Origin: Moniliella sp. 'wahieum'
Taxonomy: Eukaryota; Basidiomycota; Moniliellomycetes; Moniliellales; Moniliellaceae
DNA: 64,000 bases
Assembly: GCA_003971905.1 (NCBI GenBank)
Contig: RSEE01000009.1
Location: forward strand, 868,001-932,000
Direction: 5' to 3'
How positions within the stretch are numbered: position 1 is the first letter of the stretch; every line of letters begins with the position of its first letter. The position numbers and the translations under genes were made by a program. Below, in pieces: positions 12,037 through 22,770 of this stretch. Under the pieces are notes generated by a model that had not been told where the DNA came from, searched no databases, and saw only the letters and a program-made list of their open reading frames with translations.

Positions 12037-12836
12037 TCAGACGAAGGAAGCAACAGCAATGATAACTGTACATCTCACAGCTTCGCATATATAGAAGACC
12101 ATGGTAATACTGCAGGTCCAGGTGAGAATGGCTGGGGGACCACCAGTCCTGACGCCTAAGCAGTTATCTCTGGGGAGGGTACTGGGAACTAAGAAGAGAA
12201 ACCGTTCAATGACATGAAACGAATCAAGAAGTACGCATCCTGGGGTAGTACGGGGCTTGCTCAACAATCTGAGACCTAGATGAATCCAAGGCATATAATA
12301 AGAGGTCAGCGCCGCGCTATAAAGGGGGGTCTTCAGTGGATTCCATAGCAGTTTGAGTGCACTTCCAATCGTAGGGAAGAGGTCATGACCAAAGATGGCG
12401 AAGGCAAGGTGACAGCCTTGTGGAAGGCACAGTTCTAGGAAGTAGTAGAGCAAAGGAGACTGCGCCCTTCTGAGATGGTCTATCAATGGGCCAATACGGT
12501 GCGAATTCGCTGAGCCCGCTGGGAAAGCCACCTGTTGAACTGGAACGGTTCGCACTTCCCGAAATGATTGCAGGATCTGAATAGAGAGACTAGTGAACAC
12601 AAGGGATATAAACGCCGGCAGTTAGATATTGCAACTAGTGACACTCTCCCAGCGAGAATTGGTTCGAACAAGAGCTCGGATACATCATACACAACGCATG
12701 ATGAGGCGAAGAGAACGGTCCACAATGCGGACTCCCCGAGGCAAAAGAGAAATTGTCCTCCCTTGCTGTCGCCAGGAATAAAGGGAGACAGTTGACGATC
12801 TGGAATAATGGGCATATAGGGACCCGATCCAAGCAA
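12037..12836 (-). CDS. Hypothetical hydrophobic protein, possibly frameshifted or relic
   Basis: Two overlapping minus frames (12483-12836 and 12037-12600) together give about 260 residues. The region lacks the short palindromic repeats of the DNA around it. The second frame reads SPLLYYFLELCLPQGCHLAF and LLWNPLKTPLYSAALTSYYM, rich in Leu, Tyr and Trp, suggesting membrane segments. I recognise no family. It may be a real gene with one frameshift, a decayed gene, or chance. Codon structure is weaker than in the neighbouring conserved genes. Confidence 0.25.
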
Positions 12837-13169
12837 CCCGCACCCTCCGTAGCTCTTTAGAAAAGCAGGAGTATCAGTCGAACATAGTACGGTACAATAG
12901 AATATATACAGTTGCGTCTGCGCCTTATTTCAAACGGCGGATGGGGATCATGCATGTATCGATTATCCTTCTGCCCACACGACCAAGCCTATTTCCGCAT
13001 TCCAGCAGCGTGGGCTCCAGAGAAGTGAGCGTTAGAGACAAGCAGGAGGGGCTCAGTGCGTTCATTAAATCGTGCTATCTAGCCCACACCAATTCACACC
13101 AGTCGTCCCCGAGAGGACTCGTTTTACGTGCACAACTTAGACAGATGCGCTGAGGAAGATGGCGCTCGG
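12837..13169. other. Intergenic, nothing recognised
   Basis: This is a short gap at the 3' side of the SCP2 gene. It should contain that gene's 3' untranslated region. No repeat or RNA is evident. Confidence 0.4.
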
Positions 13170-13673
13170 TTAGAGCTTGGCCTTCTGGGCCTTGAGCACA
13201 GTGTCCAGCTTGGTTGCCAGCATAATGTTCTGTCCAGAGAAAAGCGTCAGCATACTCGAGGGCAGAGAAACGGGATGAGGGAAGCAAGTACGTACACCCT
13301 TGACCTTCAACTTGCCGCTCATGAATGCTTTCTGGCCATTGACCTGCCGTCCGCCATGTCTACAAAGGCTGAGTGGGTCGAGCAAGCGCACACGCATGGG
13401 TTAGTCATCGCATAAGCATACAACATGGCAGGGGTCCACATACTCTCGTCCGACGTGTTGATCGTCACGTCAGCCTTGCCCTTCGCCTTGCCCTCGTAGG
13501 CCTCGCCGACCTTCTTGAGGTCAATGGTATAGACCAGCTCCTTGGAGCCTTTCTTGATGTGCAGCTCAAAGACGCCATTGGTCTTCTTGATGATGTCCTT
13601 CTTGTCTTTCTCGCTGGCAGTCTTGAGACCTCCTGGATCTGGGTGAAGAGTGCTTGGGCTTGAACTCTGACAT
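13170..13673 (-). CDS. SCP2-family sterol/lipid carrier with PTS1
   Basis: This is a stand-alone SCP2 domain of about 125 residues that binds lipids or acyl-CoA, most likely in peroxisomes. It starts MSEFKP at 13673. The core reads GVFELHIKKGSKELVYTIDL followed by KKVGEAYEGKAKGKADVTIN, the standard SCP2 sheet and loop. Two introns fit: 13369-13443 (75 nt) and 13230-13295 (66 nt), joining FVDMADG, QKAFMSGKLKVKG and NIMLATKLDTVL. The last three residues are AKL, a peroxisomal targeting signal type 1. Single-base frame changes are needed near 13640-13610, where pieces of LFTQIQEGLKTASEKDKK lie in different frames, and near 13350. Small fungal SCP2 proteins usually serve fatty-acid beta-oxidation. 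Confidence 0.9.
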
Positions 13674-15404
13674 GGCGGGCAGCGAACACAAGGATGGAGG
13701 TGTTGAAAGTAGACCGAGCCGCAGTCGAGGGCCGGTGTGTGGCCCGTCAGCATTTTTTCAATGTTAACCTTCCCCGACGATTCTCGATTTGAGCTTCAAG
13801 CTTTCAAGCTCTCGGTCATTTCCAGCAGCGATCAATCGCCGCAGAAGGGGCGTCAGCGCATCAGTAACTCTGTGAAGCGGCCCAGAGCAGTCCGAGGCTT
13901 GTGGGGCCGTGGGGGCTGAGCACACCCAGGACAAGCACCCCATGGCGGCAGTGTCCCGCAGCCGCGCGCGATTCACTGCCGCAACAGCGCTTGGAGTTAC
14001 GGCCTTACCGGTTACCGGTTACCCGTTACCGTTACCGGCGTTACCTTGCGTTACTGGGTTAGCGGTTACCATTATTGCCAACGCGCAAATGTCGCGCCTC
14101 CAGTTGACTGAGTACTAGCTAGCTACTGGTTGACTCGCTCTGCCTATCGGTGCAAGCCCCTGCACGTCTCGGCAGAGCCCCATGGTATCATCACCGGTCA
14201 CTGGTCACCGGCCCAGCGCAAGTTCATAGGGAAAACTGTCTGAATATTTCAGGACGAATGGCGGTGGGAAAACGTACGCCGCGCCACTCACCGGTGAGAA
14301 CGCAGCGCTTATACGCCTCCGCTGAGCCTCGCCCTATCAAGAGGCAAATTTCTGTTAGGGGAGCTTACCGCCCAAGGCCGGCCTACTATAGTGCAACTAA
14401 AGAGCCATTATTCGAGGAGTAGAGCTACAGGCAGTAGCAGCTGACAACAAGACGGAGGGTTCGAGGATGGGAGTAGGTCACAGTCGTACGTATCATTGTA
14501 GGACACAAAATGAATAGACAACGAAAGTGGCCACAAAAGGGGTGGGAGGCAATAGAGTAAAGCCAACAAGAACGTCGAACATCTCCCAAACTCTGTCCAT
14601 CAGCCGCAAAACTCCAAGCAGGCATACCCTAGAGCCCTATTTGAACACAAAATGGTATTGGTGCTACTATCCGAGAGCTTCGGTCCGACAACACTTCTGC
14701 CACCCACGTAATATCTGCCCGAGAAGCATATGGTCGAGAGGGAAGGGCAACGCAGACTACTCTTATACTATATCGACTCGGATCATCGAGATCATCTTAG
14801 TTTCCACTTCATATTTTGGTGATTGCCATTACAATGAAAAAGCGGGCGGCATGATGCAACTGTGCATGCCTTTGACAGGTTCATTGCACCATACTTTGAG
14901 GACATTTTTTGTCAAGCCAGCCACGGAAACAGCAGGGACAGAAAGAGGCAGCATGGAGGAAGAGACAACATCGAATTTCTCTTCGTGGGGTTGAAGCGCC
15001 CAGAGATGAAGAACATGAAGCGAAACCCGCGGGTACGCTCTCTTCTTCTGTATACTACAATAGTATCTGCAGAGAACAGGAGCCGCAAAAGGGAGGTGGG
15101 GGGATGGTATAGTGTTTGATCTCGGGCATATATATGCGAATATGGGCGGTTATTGACGGAGAAGAGAGGAGAAAATATAGCGGTTCATATAGTGTGATGT
15201 GTGCAGGGCACAAGCACCGCAGTAGGTGCATCGCAGGTGCGCATATAAAGAGAGATTGTTCGTGTGGAAAGCCGAAAAATGTGGATGAGGGAGATAGGGG
15301 GAAAAACAAACGTCGACAGCCAAGACGTCCCCAGTTTCCTAGGCCACTCTTGCTCACCCTCGCTGCTCCATGATAGTACTGAAGGAGAAACAGGTGGCAG
15401 TGTA
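13674..15404. other. Intergenic region with TTACCGG reiteration
   Basis: This lies upstream of SCP2 and downstream of the zinc-finger gene. An AAGCTT cluster lies at 13789-13812 and a degenerate TTACCGG/GTTACC array at 13997-14070. Near 14186-14210, related ACCGGTCAC words recur. From 14400 to 15400 the DNA is unique and closer to 50% GC, with only unconvincing ORFs. Confidence 0.45.
13997..14070. repeat. Degenerate GTTACCGG tandem array
   Basis: About eight overlapping copies of GTTACC or TTACCGG occur with slippage-like variation in spacing. The AccGGT hexamer at its core recurs in other intergenic sites of the window. Confidence 0.75.
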
Positions 15405-17614
15405 TCATGGCTTGGGGTTGAAGGTAGGGTGAGTACGGGTGACCATTTGGAGCTGCTGTTCGGACAGGCCCTCGCGGGTATGCAGCTTGCGAATGTGCCG
15501 ATGCGCATCGTTTTTCCGGCTGAAGGCCTCGTTGCACAACGGACACTTGAATGGTCGTGGGCGGTTGGGATTGTGCACGTCCAAGTGTTGACGTAGATTA
15601 GATTTGCGCTCAAACCCGCGCCCGCATGTGGGACACACCCACGGCCTGCCGTATGGATTGGCACGTTCCCCCACCGAAAATGAACCCGTTGACCGAGCGC
15701 GGCAGATAGGTGGGGAGGGCACAAGAGAGGGGTCGGGTTGGCCAAGCGTTTCCATGCTACTCCGCCTCCGGATCAGATGCTCAACCACCTCGTACGAATT
15801 GGGAGGGTAGTGGAAGTACACGCCACCTCCCATCGATCCATCTTGCAAGCCATTGTCCAACTCGCGTCCTGCATTCAGGGCGGACGTAAAGCCAGACACC
15901 CCGTCTTCCCACTTGTTCACCCGGCCCAGGCCAAGAGAGGAAGAACAGGTGGGCACCGACAAGTTTCCTTGTTCTTCCAAGGGCGAGTGGCCTCTTCCAG
16001 TGTGTTGCTGCTCATGAGTGGGAGAGATAAGACCGGTATATGCGACGCGCATGGAGCGGGGTGTGCGGTGGGAAGCAGAGATGTAGAAGGATGGTGATCC
16101 AACAACAGCGCAGGCGCCCTGGGGTTGCCATCGAGTCCGCAACATAGACCGGTGCGGGCATGCCAGTTGGATCAGACCCGATCTGACCCGAAGAGGGTCC
16201 CGCGTCGGAGGAGAGGGCACCCAGAGTAGTGGGCGAAAGCAAGTCCCCCAAGTCGTAGGTGCTAAGCGGGGACGTGGAAGTGGGTGCCAAAGCGGGCCGA
16301 AAGATATCTGATTCGCCCCAGTATCTTCATTGTGCCCGAGGGAGATTGGGCGCAATGGAGTGCTCGGACGATCCATGCGGAAATCCACTTGATCCATAGT
16401 GCCAGTAACGCTTGGCTCTCCATAGGCCGAAATATGATGCTCCAACTGGCCCACTACCGGGGGTAGATGCAGCTGCACAGAGGAGGTATCTAAAGAGCTT
16501 GGGCTTCGGTCGGGTATGGTTGATGAAGGAGGCGGGGGGAGGGGTGGGAGGCTGGATACAAGCGACGTGTTGGGCCGGTCCATTCGATGAGGGGAGGAGA
16601 AAAGGTGGTTCATGCGCAAGGAAACAGACGATGAAGCTTGAAGATCAGATGCGGGAGCGGGAGATTCGTCGTGGTGGGGCACAGCGGTAACGTGCTGGAA
16701 GTTGTAAGGCGGCCAGCCGGTCGTCATACGAACAGTTGGTGGCGTCTGCAGCGGGTTGCGGTACTGGTCATCGGCATGGCGGGCCAGGCGCGGACCGACA
16801 TGGAGAGTCGTCGAGGGAGTAACACGTGCGCCAAAGATGGCAGAAGGAGTAGAAATGGGGAAAAAATTTGGTTCTTGGCTGGGGGCGGCACAGACTGCTC
16901 CCGAGGCGAATAGCGTGCTTTGTTGAGACGGACTCGGAAGGTCCTCCGACTGAGCAATAGACAGGAAGGATGAAGAGGAGGAGGAAGTCGTAGTGAGAGC
17001 TCCCAAGCTGGCCAACTCGACCCCACCGTCAATCGGCCCCGGTTGAGAAGTGATGGGCGTAGGAGGAGTGGCAATGGCGCTGGCCAACAGCAAGTCGACT
17101 AGGAGGTTGTCTTCCTCTACCCCGGGGAACATTTGCTCCGGCATGAATTGTAGGGGCGGCGAAATGGAGATGCGAGGCCTGGAAGGAGGCGAATGATGAT
17201 GAAAAGGGCGGGGAAGCGCCAGCAACTGGAGCAGCAGCAACAGTCGTAGTAGTAGAAGAAGACGTGTTGTACATGGTGGTGTTGGCGGGAGAAGGGGCCA
17301 GGCGAGGCCCAGGAATAGGGGCCGATGGGCAAGGGGTAAGAGGGGTGTAGGCCGTTGGCGGATGTTCGGCCGTTGGCTGCGGCTGATTGTGTGGTCACGT
17401 CCGAGAAGTGTGTGTCGGGGTGAGAGAGAGAAGGGGGGCTGGATATTATTTGAGGTGGCAGCCCCCCTCCACCAGGGCAGCCCGACGTAGCAATAGCTGG
17501 GCTGGCAAGCGGCCCTGGCTGGATGACTGGCTGGAAGCTGAGAAGCGTGTCGCGGAGGCACACCAGCTCTCGTATCAGCCACATCTTCTGATCCCTGTGA
17601 TCCATCGCATCCAT
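15405..17614 (-). CDS. C2H2 zinc-finger transcription factor
   Basis: This is a nuclear DNA-binding regulator of about 730 residues. The chosen start is MDAMDHRDQKMWLIRELVCL at 17614; a longer frame reaches 17771. Two C2H2 fingers lie at the extreme C terminus: CPTCGRGFERKSNLRQHLDVH (C-x2-C-x12-H-x3-H) and, after the linker NPNRPRPFK, CPLCNEAFSRKNDAHRHIRKLH in C-x2-C-x12-H-x4-H spacing, at about 15640-15480. The rest is Ser/Pro/Thr-rich and probably disordered. Frame changes near 17250, 17150 and 16290-16150 are needed for a natural reading (for example LGDLLSPTTLGALSSDAG lies out of the main frame). I cannot name its target. The 8-kb desert lies directly upstream. Confidence 0.85.
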
Positions 17615-18402
17615 GTGCTGTCTCTCCAGTCCTGATGCCGGATACCTTCGACCTCATCGTACACAGCCCTACGCAGTGTCTGCCCTCTGGCGCCCCGGTA
17701 ACAGGAACGGGAACGGGGGCGCAATGTAGAAAGCCCAGATGCAGTATGGGAGAACGAGGGAGCGCATACATACAGACATGTTCTTGGACACTTGGATCTT
17801 AGAGCTTTCTGGGAGGGTCCCTTGGGCGTTTTGCAGTGGTCAGACAGAGCTGCTCAGGGCCCACTGTCGGAAGTGCTTGTCCTCTGGTGCCGCGGGGCGT
17901 CAGTGTCGCCAGTCCGTAGCATGCTGCATGCGTCACCGTCCAACTGGCTCCACCTGATGCCTGAAGCCTAGTGTCTATTCTGCGTTGTATTCTGTGCTGT
18001 GCCTGGCTGTCTACGACAAGTGACTCGATGCCCACGAATCACTGGTTCACCGTTTCACCGGCCACCAGGGTAATAGGCATTACATACTCGGCGTAAAGGA
18101 AGCGCCGGCGCCGTCACATGTCACACACTATGTCATCGGCCATCCGGCACAAGATCTGACATGTGAGACAACACCCCAGAGACTGTGGGGCCTACCCCGG
18201 CCCACCGCCTGGTCGCCCTCAGCCGGGTTCAGCGCACGTTCAGCTCTCTCTGAACATCCGAGGCGGTAGAGAGGCTGACCATTGCCCACACTGGCACGTT
18301 GAGAATACACTCGCAGTACATACTTCTTGCACGCCTGGATTTCGCAAGAAAGACCCGCGTGTCCAGCGCGAGCGTAACTAGAAGACCCCTTTCTAGGTCC
18401 CT

Positions 18403-18465
18403 TGAAGCTTCAAGCTTCAAGCTTCATCGTTGGATGCGTGGAACGTGAAGCTTGAAGCTTGAGTA
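18403..18465. repeat. AAGCTT/GAAGC repeat cluster
   Basis: Tandem CTTCAAG words run into an inverted set of GAAGCTT words about 30 bp later, so the cluster can fold as an imperfect hairpin. It is the densest of about ten occurrences of this motif in the window. Confidence 0.8.
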
Positions 18466-20859
18466 CTGAAAAACTGAGTGCGAATCCCAGCGCGATCTGA
18501 GACTTCTGATGTGGGATTGAGCTTGGGCTCGGGGGTTATCGAGTTATCGATTATCGACCGGTTAGCCGAGCACCTGTGATCGATGATCAGCGTCTCGGAG
18601 TGTGAATATGCATGCACAGAAGCCGAGCGGCTGCCCCTACTCATAGGCCTGCTGTCATGATCATCATGTCCATATGCGATAGTCCTCGGAGGGTGAGAGG
18701 AAGGCGCCTGAATGGGTTGACGCGTGACGGTAACATCTGTGACATTCATATGTGGGTTGTTGTTTTGGGAGTGCCCGCCAGCGTTGTTTGTGTACCGAAC
18801 AAACCGCATCTCTGGATACAAAGACATCGTACATACTCCCCCGTACTCGATCATGGTTACGCAATGCGCAATACCAGAGATGCGTTATCATATTCTGCAC
18901 AATCAAACGCCTCCATTCCCTCTATGCAAAGCAGCTCTTTTTGGTCCACACACCCTCTCTCTAGCAGCGGCCCTATCCCCTATGGCGTGGACGTCGAGCC
19001 GAAGCTGTGGACGGCAAGCAAGTAGCCTTTACTATGCCAAGCGTATTGGAAACGAGATGTCTCAAGCGGGCAGAAGCAATATTCGAGTCTCTACGTCATA
19101 ACAAAAAAGACGCCACCTATTAGGTTTGGCCGCCAAAAGGCTCTTCAAATTTCAAATGCGATACACCATGGGAGTCACAAGGGCTGTGTTTTTGAAATGT
19201 AGAACATCTTCGCTGGCTGCATAGCCTTTTGCCATTGGACAATTACCACGACGACAAACTCCGGCCTACTCCGGCTCCCCCCCACACACTCGACGTCATG
19301 ACGTCGTTAGTACTCCGCATCCCCGAACGATTCGCGGTGTTTTGGTGTCGTTGCTCGGGTCTCGGCGAATGACTCGATGACGCAGATTGCGCTTGGCGAG
19401 CCCGCCCCGCAGCGCCACACGCACACCCACAACACCCACCCACACACCTTTTCTTTTTTCGGCCCCCCGTATTCAGAGCAAAAGAGTATAGGCAGCAACC
19501 CTGTTTGGATGCACAATAACTCGCTACAGTTGATGCTGCAGCAGCCTCGGCCAAGAACAGTCGATCGCCATGGTTTTAGGTATCGAGTCATTGCAACCCA
19601 TACGTTCAGAGGCATGTTGCTGTGATTGAGACAATGTCCCCCCGCCTCGCTAGTTTGTGGAGATTGAAGCAAATTGACTTGAGCAAGTGCATTACAGCCT
19701 ACCCTCACAGGCCCATGGGAAGAAAGAGGACTGAAATGTCGGAATACTGATAACATAACCAAAACCTGTTCACGAGGCCCAAACCTCGATCGGTTCTTGT
19801 GGAGACTCAAAAAGCTGATGATGTATATATAGCCTTCCAAACCCACCCCGCGGATACTAGAGTTGTAATAGGTACTCCTCTCCTCCACACTTTTTGCAGT
19901 TTCTACTTCTCTTTTTCCCGCCACCAATTGTCCTTCCGTTCCACATTCTCACTTGATATGGCTTCCTCACATTGGCCCTGGAGGGATGCTTACGTCTGTA
20001 CTCTAGCCCTTTTTCGGTCTTTCTTTCCTCTTCGAACCCCAGCCATTGTTTGAGACGAGTGCGAGAGTGCATTAGCACTGCACTAGAGAGAGTTCTTTTT
20101 CATGTCAGAGGATTGTTGCTCGTGCGTTTGGCCAAGGTCTCTTCAGTCCCTCATCAGGTCTGGGAGCTCCTGTTTTCTCGCTTATCTTCACTGTTCGATA
20201 GTGACAATGTCCCGATGTGGCGAATGGCACGGAGGGGTGGGGGGCACACAAGTTAATAGTTAGGACCACAGCCTTAGCCTCGCGTGGTTTTGTTTTGTTG
20301 ATGACGTCGACATGGCCAATACATTTCCCCTTTCACAGCATATGCTTTTACTCGTCACGCTTATCCCGTTACCATTGCAGGATCTCGCTGCATCATAGTT
20401 TTGGACTTTGGTAGAAGAAACCAGCCGGACTAGATATCTGTGTGTGCTGTGGTGACGCCATTGACCTCTATCTGCTCTCTTCAGTGGGGGTGAGAGGCCG
20501 GCCGCGATGAGGATTTTTGTTCGCTATTTACAATAGTAAACGACGTTGAACGTTCAGTTGAACACCTGTACTCTGCCCGTTTCTACACTCCCGGCGGCGT
20601 ATCCAGCGCGCCCCCCTGAGTCTAAGCAGGTCTAAGTTCTGAAAAGCTTCAACTCGCAGGTTCGGCAAAACGCAACACTTGTCGACATGTGACGTAGCCA
20701 CTATAGTAGTGACCTGTAGCGAGTGACACTGAGTACTGAGTATACAGCCAATGGTTGTGCTGTGCACTCACACTACTGCTACTAAGTACCAAGTACTTCC
20801 TGAGTGCTGTGGCCAAGAGTGCTCCGCAGGCTCAGCCTGAGCCGCTGACTTGGACAGCT

Positions 20860-20935
20860 GACATGTGATGCATGTGATGCATGTGACATGTGACATGCGG
20901 CTTGATGCATGATGCATGATCGGTGATCCATGACA
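20860..20935. repeat. ATGCAT / CATGTGACATG repeat block
   Basis: Overlapping copies of TGATGCATG and CATGTGACATG follow each other with small spacing changes. Both words are palindromic or nearly so. Confidence 0.75.
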
Positions 20936-22716
20936 CTGACGGATTGGCAAGGTGTCAGCTGCATGTCAGCAGTCAGTAACCGTGACTAGTGACTTGTGGT
21001 ACATAGTGGCATGTCACATGCGACGTGCAGCATATGCGTATGACATGAATGACAGGATGGATGATCGATGATGCCTGATGCATGACGATCGATGACATCG
21101 AAGACATGTGACATCAATGACGTGATGACATGTGCCATGCGACATGCGACATCTGCAAGCTGTCGGCGCTCAGGCGCTCAGGGCGCTCAGTTTCGGCGCC
21201 GCGCTCAGCACGCTCAGCACTCCGTTGCCCCTCCGACCGGAGACAGAGCACGTCGGAATCGAGAAAAAGCAGCAAGTATGTATATGACAGGTGTCGAATG
21301 TCGTCTACGTCATGCATCATGCACATCCATCGTGCCATGTATGTACACAAAGTGGGTGTTCAAACGTTCCACTACGTTCACGTACGTTACACGTAACTGC
21401 AGCCCAGAATTGATGCAGCAGGATGCTGGATGTGGAGCATGATGTTTTTTCTCTCACACCAACAAATAATAAGAGGCAGCCCCAAACTATTGCGCAACAA
21501 AAAAGCCATCGCACCTCGCTAATGCTGATGCACTGATGGTCTTCACCACACCCGGCGGCGGAGAGACGTACACACACAGGGCTTAACAATACTTGGTACG
21601 TAGTGCGCTTGTTACTCTCCGCGTGGGCTTGCGCGACCCCCATCCGAGCCCCTGCGCCTCAGATCGCTCAGTCACTCAGGGGCCTCTTTCTTCCAAGGTC
21701 TCCTTGGTTTCATATGGCCTGTGGCCTCCATCCTGAGGTCACCGGTCAGGCCTGAGGGCCTGAGGGCCTGACGCGTTACGCGCCATGCCTAATGTATCAC
21801 GTATCACGCGCCACATATCACGCCCCTTCCTTGCGGCGTGTGTGGTAGCATCAGCGCAAAAAAGCTCTTCAAAAGCTTCATCGACCATCACTCTCTCCTT
21901 CATTAATGTTGATTCGCTCTGGACCTGACTGATATATTTTGACAGTGCCAGGTGGCATGATTTGTCAGAAACTGCAGCTGAGGTCAGGAAAAACGCCCCA
22001 ATTTTATGTAGTGGTATATATAGGCGAACCCTTAAATGTTGTACAGCATCATGTGATTATGGGAATCCAGTAGGATAATCCGACCACTGTCTATTCTGAT
22101 ATACTATAGTTATTGGCTCTAGAATTAGGCGTATATTGTATGGATCTTGCCCGCGTAGGCCCTCATTTTAACTTTGGAGACCTGCTGCATTCTCTTCTGC
22201 TCTGCGTCCAGATCAATCTTTTGTTGCATAATGTATATACTTGACTGTGGTGCACTTTATTAACAACGCACAACAAGCAGTCGGAAAAGGTCCCACATAC
22301 TGCTGCATACACCCCGCGAGGGGCTATACCGAAAACTCAAGGGCATTATATCCTGAGGGCTTGGGCTCCGGATCATCGATCCCGATCAAGTCTGAGATTC
22401 TCAGCCGAGCCCGGTCTGCCGGGCCAGGCCCCAGGCCTTAGTAATTAGTACTGAGACTCAGTACAATACTCAGTCTTAAAGTTTAAGGCCTTAGGCCTTA
22501 TAGAGCCTCTCAGCCCCTCAGGCTGGGCGTCAGGCTGAGGACTCCGCCTCCATGCGACACAGCTGAGATGTGAAATGAGTTTCAGAATAGATCTATTCCA
22601 TAAATGAGTCGATACCGAGGTGGCTTTCTTGGCTTTTGAGATTTGAGAATACTACAGGTACGTACTTGAAGCTTGAAGCTTAATAAAGCTCGGATGTACG
22701 CTCCTAATATAAGCGC

Positions 22717-22770
22717 TGACTAGTGACTAGTGACTATAGTGACTATAGTGACTATAGTGACTATAGTGAC
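22717..22770. repeat. TGACTAG x2 then TGACTATAG x4 tandem array
   Basis: The 54-bp block is two 7-bp units, four exact 9-bp units and a final TGAC. The 9-bp unit looks like the 7-bp unit with a TA duplicated, which suggests stepwise growth by slippage. Confidence 0.95.

Noticed and set aside
19307-19927. Minus frame of 206 codons in desert 1
   Set aside because: No domain, odd Cys/Trp-rich end, and it crosses a simple CACACCCAC tract. It is probably a chance frame.
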